Positions 1-6,763 of a stretch of 64,000 nucleotides of DNA are shown here, piece by piece. The position numbers were made by a program, and so were the translations under genes. The notes beneath the pieces were generated by a model, which ran no database searches, was not told the DNA's origin, and saw only the letters and a list, made by a program, of their open reading frames with translations. The number at the start of each line of letters is the position of its first letter. The stretch's first letter is position 1. Source of the stretch: Humidesulfovibrio mexicanus (GTDB lineage: Bacteria > Desulfobacterota > Desulfovibrionia > Desulfovibrionales > Desulfovibrionaceae); contig NZ_FZOC01000005.1 in NCBI RefSeq assembly GCF_900188225.1, forward strand, positions 62,001 to 126,000. Reading direction: 5' to 3'.

Positions 1-354
1 GCTCTTGCCCGCGTCTATGGGGCTTCCCCCGCCGATGGCGATGACGGCCTGGGCCCCGTGCAGGCGGCCGATGGACGCGGCCGCGTCGATGGCGTCGGTT
101 GTGGGGTTGGGCGTTATCTTGTCGTAAAGCGCCATGCGGATGCCGTGCTCGCCGCAGGCCGCGGCCACATGGTCCCAGGCTCCGGTGAGACGGTAGGAGC
201 GCCCGCCGGTGACGCAGAGCACGCTGTCCACCCCGCGCGCCTTGAGCGCGGCGGCGATGTCGTGGATGCGCGTTATGGCCCCTGCGCCGAGGTAGGTCGT
301 GGTCCGGGTGCGAATCTCCTTGATTTCATGGGTGTCGAAGCTGTTGTCCCACAT
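1..354 (-). CDS. Iron-containing alcohol dehydrogenase, N-terminal fragment
   Basis: The first 118 residues of a group III (iron-dependent) alcohol dehydrogenase are visible; the rest lies beyond base 1. The family oxidises or reduces short alcohols and aldehydes with NAD(P) in the cytoplasm. The visible part shows the nucleotide-binding half: a beta-strand segment ending VLCVTGGRSY and the family glycine-rich motif AIGGGSPIDAGKS close to the cut. The ATG at 354 is preceded by a GGAG ribosome-binding site. The gene is divergent from the glycerate kinase, and a perfect CRP/FNR-type palindrome lies about 50 bases upstream of its start. Substrate cannot be judged from this fragment. Confidence 0.88.
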   Translation of the reverse strand, partial: MWDNSFDTHEIKEIRTRTTTYLGAGAITRIHDIAAALKARGVDSVLCVTGGRSYRLTGAWDHVAAACGEHGIRMALYDKITPNPTTDAIDAAASIGRLHGAQAVIAIGGGSPIDAGKS

Positions 355-404
355 GGGGCGCTCCTTTGTTTAGGGGGGAAGCTGCTGTCCGTGACGCCTT
401 GTCG

Positions 405-422
405 TTGTGAATGTATTCACAA
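405..422. promoter_or_regulatory. CRP/FNR-type operator palindrome
   Basis: A perfect inverted repeat with 8-base arms (TTGTGAAT and ATTCACAA) separated by GT. It contains the TGTGA-N6-TCACA core recognised by CRP/FNR-family regulators. It sits in the divergent intergenic region, 51 bases before the alcohol dehydrogenase start and about 150 bases before the glycerate kinase start, so regulation of the dehydrogenase is more likely. Which regulator binds is not shown by the sequence. Confidence 0.6.
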
Positions 423-574
423 GCTAGTCTCGGCCCTGGCCTGGGTCAAGCGGCCGTGCCGACGGAAGATTTTGATCCAGGCTTCGGCCAAGGCGAACGC
501 AGGCTTGTGCCGGGCGGGCAAAACGCATAGCCTGCGCCCTGGCAGCGCCAACCCTTCGCCACACAGGAGCCCCC

Positions 575-1963
575 ATGCGCGACGAACCGCAGTTTTCGAC
601 CCTCCGCGCCATTTTCGAGGCGGCGCTGGAGCGCATCGACCCCTACGGAATGATCACCGAGCGCGTGCGGCTGGAGGGCGGGCGGCTGGTGGTGCAGCTG
701 GACCAGGCCCGGCACGAGGAGGAGCTTTCGCGCTATTCTCGCGTGCTGGTGCTGGGCTGCGGCAAGGCCAGCGCGCGCATGGCCCTGGCCCTGGAGGGCA
801 TCCTCTCCGGGCTGCCGGAGGGCTTGGAGTGGGGCGGGCTGGTGTGCACCAAGTACGGCCACACGGAGCGGCTTGCGCGCATCGGCCAGGTGGAGGCCGC
901 GCACCCGGTGCCGGACCAGGCCGGGGTGGAGGCGGCGCGGCGCATGGCCGAGCTGGCGCGCCAGGCCGACGAGAATACCCTGGTGCTGAACCTCATTTCC
1001 GGCGGCGGCTCCGCGCTTCTGCCCGCGCCCATGCGCTATAGCGACGCCGGGCGCGAGGTGGCCCTGACCCTGGAGCACAAGCAGGCCGTGACCCGCGCCC
1101 TGCTCTCCTGCGGGGCGGACATCCGCGAGATCAACTGCGTGCGCAAGCACCTTTCCGAGCTCAAGGGCGGACGTTTTCTGCGCCTGCTGGCCCCGGCGCG
1201 CAGCATCTCGCTCATCCTTTCCGACGTGGTGGGCGACCGGCTGGACACCATCGCCTCGGGCATCACCAGCGACGATTCCAGCACCTATGCCCAGGCGCTC
1301 GAAATCGTGCGGGGCTACGGCATCGCGGGGCGCATTCCGCAGCAGGCCCTGCGCGCCCTGGAGCTGGGCGCGGCAGGGGAGATTCCGGAAACGCCCAAGC
1401 CCGGCGACCCGGCCCTGGAACGCGCCGTGAACCTGCTCATCGGCACCAACCACGCGGCGCTTCTGGCCGCCTGCCACAAGGCGCGGGAGCTGGGGCTCAA
1501 CGTGGCGCCGCTCACCTGCCTGCTCACGGGCGAGGCCCGCGAGGTGGCGCGCTTTCTCTCGGGCATCGGGCAGGACGCCCGGCGCACGGGAATGCTGGTC
1601 GCGCCCCCGGCCTGCGTCATTCTTGGCGGGGAGACCGTGGTCACCCTGACGGGCGAGGGCAAGGGCGGCCGCAACCAGGAGATGGCCCTGGCCTTTCTGG
1701 CGGAGCTGGACCGCGATCCCGAGGCCGGGCGCGGACTGGCGTTTTTGTCTGCCTCCACCGACGGCAGCGACGGCCCCACGGACGCCGCCGGGGCCTACGC
1801 CTCGGCCGGGATGCTGGCCCGGGCGAAGGAGGCCGGGCTCTCCATGAGCCAGGCCCTGCGCGCCAACGACTCCTATCACTTCTTCGAGGCCATAGGCGGG
1901 CTGTACAAGACCGGACCCACGCGCACCAACGTCTGCGACCTGCACCTGTTGCTGGTGGAATAG
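575..1963 (+). CDS. Glycerate 2-kinase (MOFRL family)
   Basis: A 462-residue protein of the type II glycerate kinase family (DUF4147 N-terminal domain plus C-terminal MOFRL domain), which phosphorylates D-glycerate to 2-phosphoglycerate in the cytoplasm. Visible family features are VLVLGCGKASARMALALE near residues 55-75, LVLNLISGGGSALLPAP near residue 140, and the C-terminal LGGETVVTLTGEGKGGRNQE and FLSASTDGSDGPTDAAGA segments. Length fits the family (about 420-460). An AGGAG site precedes the ATG. Older annotations call this family hydroxypyruvate reductase TtuD. It stands alone on the plus strand, with the cobalamin operon convergent 25 bases downstream. Confidence 0.9.
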   Translation: MRDEPQFSTLRAIFEAALERIDPYGMITERVRLEGGRLVVQLDQARHEEELSRYSRVLVLGCGKASARMALALEGILSGLPEGLEWGGLVCTKYGHTERLARIGQVEAAHPVPDQAGVEAARRMAELARQADENTLVLNLISGGGSALLPAPMRYSDAGREVALTLEHKQAVTRALLSCGADIREINCVRKHLSELKGGRFLRLLAPARSISLILSDVVGDRLDTIASGITSDDSSTYAQALEIVRGYGIAGRIPQQALRALELGAAGEIPETPKPGDPALERAVNLLIGTNHAALLAACHKARELGLNVAPLTCLLTGEAREVARFLSGIGQDARRTGMLVAPPACVILGGETVVTLTGEGKGGRNQEMALAFLAELDRDPEAGRGLAFLSASTDGSDGPTDAAGAYASAGMLARAKEAGLSMSQALRANDSYHFFEAIGGLYKTGPTRTNVCDLHLLLVE

Positions 1964-1988
1964 GCGGCGGATCGGGTTTCGGGCTCGG

Positions 1989-2696
1989 TCAGCCCCTGCG
2001 CACCAGGATCAGCGAGAAGTAACTGGGCCTGTCCGGCACGGCGTCCAGGCCGTGGAAGACCGCCTCGTCCTCCAGCCCCAGCCGGGTGACGAACACGGCC
2101 GCGTCCGAAAGCCCCAGGCGCGCCAGCACCCGCCGGATGACCGGCATGTTCTTGTAGGCCTTCAGGATCACCGCCGCCTGGGCCGAGGAGAGCACGCGCT
2201 CCAGCTCCGCCTCCCCGGCCACGCCGGAGACCACGGCCAGGCTCTCGCCGCTTTCCACCAGCACCCGGCCCGTGTGCGCGGCAGCCGCCTGGTAGCTGGT
2301 TATGCCCGGCGTCACTTGCACGGGAATCTCCGCCAGCAGGCCGTTCAGGGTGCGCAGCAGGTAGCCGAAGGTGCTGTAGGTAAGGGGGTCGCCCAGGGTC
2401 AGGAAGGCGGCGCTTTTGCCCTGGGCCAGGATGTCCGCCACGGCGCGCGCGTTGTCGCGCCAGGCTTGGTCCAGCACGGCCTGGTCGCGGGTCATGGGGA
2501 AGTCCAGGCGCAGGATCTGCGCGCCCTGGCGCAGGTGCGGCCGGGCGATGGACAGCGCCAGCGAGGCCTCGTTCTTGGTGGATGCCGCGGCCAGCACGAC
2601 ATCGACGTTCTGCAATATCTTGACGGCCTTGAGCGTGATGAGGTCCGGGTCGCCGGGGCCGACGCCGATGCCGTGCAAGGTTCCGTAACGGGTCAT
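1989..2696 (-). CDS. cbiL: Precorrin-2/cobalt-factor II C20-methyltransferase
   Basis: A 235-residue SAM-dependent tetrapyrrole methylase. It opens with GTLHGIGVGPGDPDLITLKA, the family loop (GxGPGDPxLxTxKA), and carries the second conserved block FLTLGDPLTYSTFGYLLRTL and the VTPGITSYQAAAA motif. The subfamily methylates C20 of precorrin-2 or cobalt-sirohydrochlorin; next to the cobalt chelatase cbiK the cobalt (anaerobic) route is likely. The ATG overlaps the stop of the upstream binding-protein gene by four bases (ATGA). It is the last gene of the riboswitch-controlled operon. Confidence 0.92.
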   Translation of the reverse strand: MTRYGTLHGIGVGPGDPDLITLKAVKILQNVDVVLAAASTKNEASLALSIARPHLRQGAQILRLDFPMTRDQAVLDQAWRDNARAVADILAQGKSAAFLTLGDPLTYSTFGYLLRTLNGLLAEIPVQVTPGITSYQAAAAHTGRVLVESGESLAVVSGVAGEAELERVLSSAQAAVILKAYKNMPVIRRVLARLGLSDAAVFVTRLGLEDEAVFHGLDAVPDRPSYFSLILVRRG

Positions 2697-3661
2697 TTGG
2701 TGTCCTTTGCGCCCGGTTTGCGGGCGATTTCTGGATGCAGCAGCCGGGCGAGCTCCTCCACGGCGTCCACGTTGCGCGGGCCGGGCCGCGAATACTTCAT
2801 TTCGTCCACGAACCAGGCCCGACCGCTTTTGGTCGCAGGGAGGCCGCGCAGCCTCGGGCGATCGGCCAGCGGCAGGGGGGCCGGGTTCATGGGGCCGCGC
2901 TGGATGACGTACGCCTCCGGGGCCAGGCGGATGACCTCCTCCTCGCTCAGGTGCGCGAAGCGCTCCGGCGTCTGCACGCAGTTGATGCCGCCCGCCCGGC
3001 GGATGATTTCCGTCACCAGGCTTTTTTGCCCCACGCTGAACATGTTGGGCGAGCGCACCTCGAAGAACGTGCGGGGTCGGCCGCTGGTGCGGGCCACTTG
3101 CGCGTCCACGGCGTCCAGCCGGGCCTGCAGGCCCAGCACCATGGCCTCGGCCCTGTCGTCCGCCCCGGTGAGGGTTCCCACCCGGCGGATGACGCTCATG
3201 AGCTCCGCGAAGCTCCCCGCGCGGAACACGGCCACGCTCACGCCGTGGCGCATAAGGGCGTCCACCGGGATGGAGGCCTCCTTGCGCCCGGCCATCTGGA
3301 GCACCAGGTCGGGCTTCTGGGCCAGCACGGCCTCGATGTTGGGGCGCATGTGCGTGCCGATGACCGGCAGCTTGGCGATGCGCGCCGGGGTTGTGTCGGC
3401 GTTGGTGCGCGCCACGATGGCCTCCGCCCGGCCCAGGCCGTCCAGGATCTCGTTGAAGGCCCCGTAAAGGGCGATGACGCGCACGGCCGGGCGCGGCAGC
3501 ACGATCTCCCGGCCGGTGTCGTCGGTGACGCGCACCCCGGCCAGGGCCGGGCGGGCCGTGCACAGGGCCGCGCTAAGGACGGCCAGGGCCAGCGCCAGGA
3601 ACCATGTGCGCCTGGGGCGCGCCGGTGACGGGGTGCGGGGCCACGCGGATGTCGGTCTCAT
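2693..3661 (-). CDS. btuF: Periplasmic cobalamin/metal-chelate binding protein (BtuF-like)
   Basis: A 322-residue solute-binding protein of the Fe3+-siderophore/cobalamin class. An Arg/Pro-rich N-terminus precedes a hydrophobic signal segment (FLALALAVLSAAL, residues about 21-33) ending ALA about residue 41. The mature part begins with VRVTDDTGREIVLPRPAVRV, typical of the class, and continues through the two-lobed fold (PDLVLQMAG, RTFFEVRSPNMFSVG). It would deliver corrinoid to the BtuC-BtuD permease. The assigned ATG overlaps the upstream ATPase gene by 89 bases, unusually long; no in-frame ATG lies before the hydrophobic segment, so this start was kept. Cobalamin specificity is inferred from the riboswitch and neighbours. 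Confidence 0.85.
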   Translation of the reverse strand: MRPTSAWPRTPSPARPRRTWFLALALAVLSAALCTARPALAGVRVTDDTGREIVLPRPAVRVIALYGAFNEILDGLGRAEAIVARTNADTTPARIAKLPVIGTHMRPNIEAVLAQKPDLVLQMAGRKEASIPVDALMRHGVSVAVFRAGSFAELMSVIRRVGTLTGADDRAEAMVLGLQARLDAVDAQVARTSGRPRTFFEVRSPNMFSVGQKSLVTEIIRRAGGINCVQTPERFAHLSEEEVIRLAPEAYVIQRGPMNPAPLPLADRPRLRGLPATKSGRAWFVDEMKYSRPGPRNVDAVEELARLLHPEIARKPGAKDTK

Positions 3662-4361
3662 AGATGTCCTTCAGGTTCGCTTCGGTGAAGACTTCGGCCG
3701 TGGGGCCGTCGAGCGCCACCCGCCCGCCCTTGAGGAAGATCAGCCGGGGGCAGTACAGGGCGGCCAGGTTCAGGTCGTGGGCCGCGGCCAGCACCGTGCC
3801 GCCAGCCCTGTGCTGTGCGGCCAGCAGGTCGAAGGCCTCCACGCGCCGGGCCAAATCCAGGGCGCTGGTGGGCTCGTCCAAAAGCAGCAGGCGGCGGCCC
3901 TGGCACAGGGCGCGGGCCAACAGCACGCGCTGGCGCTCCCCGCCGGAAAGCCCGCAGGCCTCGCGCGGGGCCAGCTCCTGGCAGCGGGCCTCGGAAAGCG
4001 CCGCGTCCACGGCGGCTTCGTCCTCCGGCCCGCAGCCGCCGAAAAATCCGGCATGGGCGTAGCGGCCCATGCGCACCAGCTCCCGTACGGTGAAGCCCTG
4101 CGGCACCTGCACGCTTTGCGGCACGCAGGAGGCCAGGCGCGCCCGCTCCCGCGCGGAGATCCGCGCCAGGTCTCGGCCGTCCAGCTCAACCCGGCCGTCC
4201 AGGGGCGTCAGCACCCCGGCCAGCGTCAGCAGCAGCGTGGTCTTGCCCGAGCCGTTGGGGCCGAGCAGGGCCGCGAACTCGCCCGCCGCAAGGCGCAGGT
4301 CCACCCCGTGCAGCACCGCGCGGCCGCCGTAGCCGGAGCGCAAGCCCGAAGCGCGGATCAT
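3573..4361 (-). CDS. btuD: ABC transporter ATP-binding protein (BtuD/FecE-like)
   Basis: A 262-residue ABC ATPase that powers corrinoid or metal-chelate import. Walker A is LLGPNGSGKTT (near residue 35), the Q-loop lies in SCVPQSVQVPQGF, the signature is GLSGGERQRV, Walker B is RLLLLDEPTSALD, and the switch histidine is in AAAHDLNLAA. The ATG overlaps the permease stop (ATGA), and its 3' end runs 89 bases into the binding-protein gene. The order permease-ATPase-binding protein and the upstream riboswitch support a role in cobalamin uptake. Confidence 0.9.
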   Translation of the reverse strand: MIRASGLRSGYGGRAVLHGVDLRLAAGEFAALLGPNGSGKTTLLLTLAGVLTPLDGRVELDGRDLARISARERARLASCVPQSVQVPQGFTVRELVRMGRYAHAGFFGGCGPEDEAAVDAALSEARCQELAPREACGLSGGERQRVLLARALCQGRRLLLLDEPTSALDLARRVEAFDLLAAQHRAGGTVLAAAHDLNLAALYCPRLIFLKGGRVALDGPTAEVFTEANLKDIYETDIRVAPHPVTGAPQAHMVPGAGPGRP

Positions 4362-5521
4362 GCGCCGCCCCCGCCCCTGGCCATGAGACCCCTGCGGGCC
4401 AGCAGCAGGCAGAAGAACGGTCCGCCCACAAGGGCCGTCACCACGCCCACGGGCAGTTCGGCTCCGCCGGGCAGCACGCTGCGCGCCGCCACGTCGGACC
4501 AGATGAGCAGAAGCGCGCCCAGCAGGGCCGAGGCGGGCAGGAGCCGCGCGTGCCCGGCCCCCAGGAACAGCCGCGCCAGGTGCGGCACCACCAGCCCCAC
4601 GAAGCCGATGACCCCGCTGACCGCCACGGCCGCGCCGGAGAGCAGGCTTGCGCCCAGAAGCAGCCACAGGCGCGAGCGCCCGGCGTCCAGGCCCAGCATC
4701 CGCGCCTGGGTTTCGCCCAGGGCCAGCAGGTCCAGCTCGCGCGCGCGCCAGAACACCAGTCCCGCGCCAAGCAGCATGTACGGCCAGGCCAGCTCCGCGT
4801 GCTCGAAGCCCCGGCCCTGGAAACTGCCCATGACCCAGAACACGATGCTGGCCACGGACTCCTCGTCCAGGCTTTTCAAGAGCGAAATAAGGGCGGAGAG
4901 GAAGGTGGACACCACTATGCCCGCCAGGACCACGGTTTCCCGCCGCAGGCCGGAGAGCGGCCCGCCTCCGGCGCGCGCCAGCAACAGCACCAGGGCCAGC
5001 GCGCCGAGCGCTCCGGCCAGGGCGCAGGCGGGCAGGGCCATGGCCTGGCCCGTTTGCGCGGCCTGCCCGGCCAGCCCGCCCAGGATGGCCGCAGAGGCGC
5101 CGAACGCCGCGCCGCCGGAGACGCCCAGGGTGAAGGAGTCGGCCAGGGGGTTGCGCAGCACGCCCTGGAAGGCCGCGCCCGCCACGGCCAGGGCCGCGCC
5201 GGTGAGGCCCGCCAGGAGCACCCGCGCCAGGCGGATGTCCACCACCACCAAGGCCAGGTCCGGGGCCACGGGCGCGCCAAGGGGGATCCCGGCCGCTTGG
5301 GCCAGGGCGCGCAGTGCGTCCTGGGCCGTGGTGGGATAGCTGCCCACGGCGCAGGCCAGGACCATTGTGGCGGCAAGTCCCGCCGCCAGCGCGACGGGCA
5401 GGGCGAGCGCCCGGACGGCGGCCCGGACGACAGGTCGGTCCGGGGCGCGCAGTGCGGCGGAGCGAAAGTCCCGCCGCACTGGCCCTGTGGCCCCGGTTTC
5501 GTGTTCGCCCTGCCCGGTCAT
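4358..5521 (-). CDS. btuC: FecCD-family ABC permease (BtuC-like)
   Basis: A 387-residue integral membrane permease of the FecCD/BtuC family. After a hydrophilic N-terminus of about 35 residues there are roughly ten hydrophobic segments. Family hallmarks are visible: RLARVLLAGLTGAALAVAG, GAAFQGVLRNPLADSFTLG and SGVIGFVGLVVPHLARLF, which includes the loop contacting the ATPase. It starts one base after the cbiK stop and ends in an ATGA overlap with the ATPase gene. It forms the inner-membrane channel for corrinoid brought by the BtuF-like protein. Confidence 0.92.
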   Translation of the reverse strand: MTGQGEHETGATGPVRRDFRSAALRAPDRPVVRAAVRALALPVALAAGLAATMVLACAVGSYPTTAQDALRALAQAAGIPLGAPVAPDLALVVVDIRLARVLLAGLTGAALAVAGAAFQGVLRNPLADSFTLGVSGGAAFGASAAILGGLAGQAAQTGQAMALPACALAGALGALALVLLLARAGGGPLSGLRRETVVLAGIVVSTFLSALISLLKSLDEESVASIVFWVMGSFQGRGFEHAELAWPYMLLGAGLVFWRARELDLLALGETQARMLGLDAGRSRLWLLLGASLLSGAAVAVSGVIGFVGLVVPHLARLFLGAGHARLLPASALLGALLLIWSDVAARSVLPGGAELPVGVVTALVGGPFFCLLLARRGLMARGGGGA

Positions 5522-5522
5522 G

Positions 5523-6419
5523 CTAGTGGTCCAGTTCCTTCACGGCGTCCTTCAGGTGCTCGATCCACAGCCTGGCCACGGCCGGACGGCTGCCCAGGCC
5601 CGTGAGCTCGGCCTTTGGCGCGAAGCCCTTGGCCTTGAGGATGCTGACCCAGGAGTCCTCCTCGCTGCCGGCCATGTCGTTGTGGGCGTGGTCGCCGGCC
5701 ACGCTCATCAGCGGCAGCAGGTGCACGGTGCGCGCGCCCATGCGCTTGAGGGCCGGGATGATGTCCTCCAGGCTGGGGCTGCTTTCCACCGTGGCCACGA
5801 ACACGCCGGGATCCTTCTTCCACAGTTCCAGCTGCAGGGCGGAGTAAGCCGCGTTGGCCGGATGCTCGGTGCCGTGGCCCATGAGCACGACGGCTTCGCC
5901 GCGCCCGCGTTTGGGCAGGCTTTTCAACACGGCCTGGGCGGCCAGGGCGATGTCCTCGGGCGTGGAGAGCAGCGGGCGGCCCACGCTGATTGTGCCCATG
6001 GACTTGGGCATTCCCTCGAAGGCCTTGGCCGTGGCGCTGATGTCGGTGAACTCGCGGCCGGGGATGGAATGCAGGGACTGCACGGCGACCTCGGTGAAGC
6101 CCTCCGCGGCCATGTCGGCCAGGGCCTGGGCCGGGGAGCGCTTCTGCACGCCTTCGCCGGCGATCTTGTCGCGGATGATCTTGGAGGAATAGGCTAGGCG
6201 CACGGGCACGCCGGGGAAGGCCGCCTTGGCCTGCCGCGTCAGTTCGTCGATGGATGCGGCGGCTTCGGGCACGCTGGTGCCGAAGGCCACCAGCAGAATG
6301 CCGCGCTTGGCCTCCGGAGCCTTGCCGTGCTCTCCGGCGAAGGCGGGCGCGGAAAGGCAGAGGCACAGCAGGGCCGCGGCGAACAGGGACCAATGGAAAC
6401 GGACTGCGCGTGAACGCAT
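5523..6419 (-). CDS. cbiK: Periplasmic sirohydrochlorin cobaltochelatase
   Basis: A 298-residue CbiK-family chelatase that inserts cobalt into sirohydrochlorin. Family signs are ILLVAFGTSVPEAAASID near the start, the metal-site histidines in VVLMGHGTEHPANAAYSAL and LPLMSVAGDHAHNDMAG, and EEDSW following. An N-terminal signal peptide (hydrophobic SLFAAALLCLCLSAPAFA, cleavage expected after residue 28) places it in the periplasm, as known for the CbiKp form of Desulfovibrio. GGAGG lies eight bases before this ATG; an upstream in-frame extension would run through the riboswitch and was rejected. It is the first gene of the riboswitch-controlled operon. Confidence 0.93.
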   Translation of the reverse strand: MRSRAVRFHWSLFAAALLCLCLSAPAFAGEHGKAPEAKRGILLVAFGTSVPEAAASIDELTRQAKAAFPGVPVRLAYSSKIIRDKIAGEGVQKRSPAQALADMAAEGFTEVAVQSLHSIPGREFTDISATAKAFEGMPKSMGTISVGRPLLSTPEDIALAAQAVLKSLPKRGRGEAVVLMGHGTEHPANAAYSALQLELWKKDPGVFVATVESSPSLEDIIPALKRMGARTVHLLPLMSVAGDHAHNDMAGSEEDSWVSILKAKGFAPKAELTGLGSRPAVARLWIEHLKDAVKELDH

Positions 6420-6440
6420 GGGAACCTCCAAAAGCGGAGG

Positions 6441-6477
6441 GCGGAGTTGGGGGACGCAAAAAAAGCCCCCGTTCCGC
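6441..6477 (-). promoter_or_regulatory. Hairpin between riboswitch aptamer and cbiK
   Basis: On the minus strand GCGGA-ac-GGGGG and CCCCC-aac-TCCGC can pair, with a T-rich loop. The hairpin ends about a dozen bases before the cbiK ribosome-binding site. It could be part of the riboswitch expression platform, or simply a leader stem. The T-run is in the loop, so this is not a standard intrinsic terminator. Confidence 0.4.
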
Positions 6478-6569
6478 GCAACAATAGGCGGAAGGGAGGC
6501 TCCGTTTTCATCCCCTTGCGTGTCCCGTCGGACAAAAGCCCTCGTTGCCGACGAGAAGCCATGACACGT

Positions 6570-6731
6570 GTCCGGCAGGTCTTCCGGCTCACCCCATCGG
6601 CCCCGGCCTTCCCGGAAGCATTCTTCCAGTGGCGCGCTTGGGGGCTGACTATTCGCGGGGCTCACGGCGGCGGGTCCGCTCCCGGTTCGCACGGGATTCC
6701 CTTTTCACCCCGCGTTGGCGGGGCACCGGAC
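6570..6731 (-). promoter_or_regulatory. Cobalamin riboswitch (AdoCbl class aptamer)
   Basis: Read on the minus strand, the conserved cobalamin-riboswitch elements occur in order: GGTGCC, GGTGAAAAGGGAATCC, the GACCCGCC element, AGTCAG, GCCACTGG, CGGGAAGGC, GATG and AGCCGGAAGACCTGCC. The ends close by a perfect P1 stem (GTCCGG with CCGGAC). It lies 151 bases upstream of cbiK and reads into cbiK-btuC-btuD-btuF-cbiL. Expected behaviour from the family is repression of the operon when adenosylcobalamin is plentiful. Confidence 0.95.
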
Positions 6732-6763
6732 GCAAGGGCGATAGTATGCGGCGGCTTTCGCTG

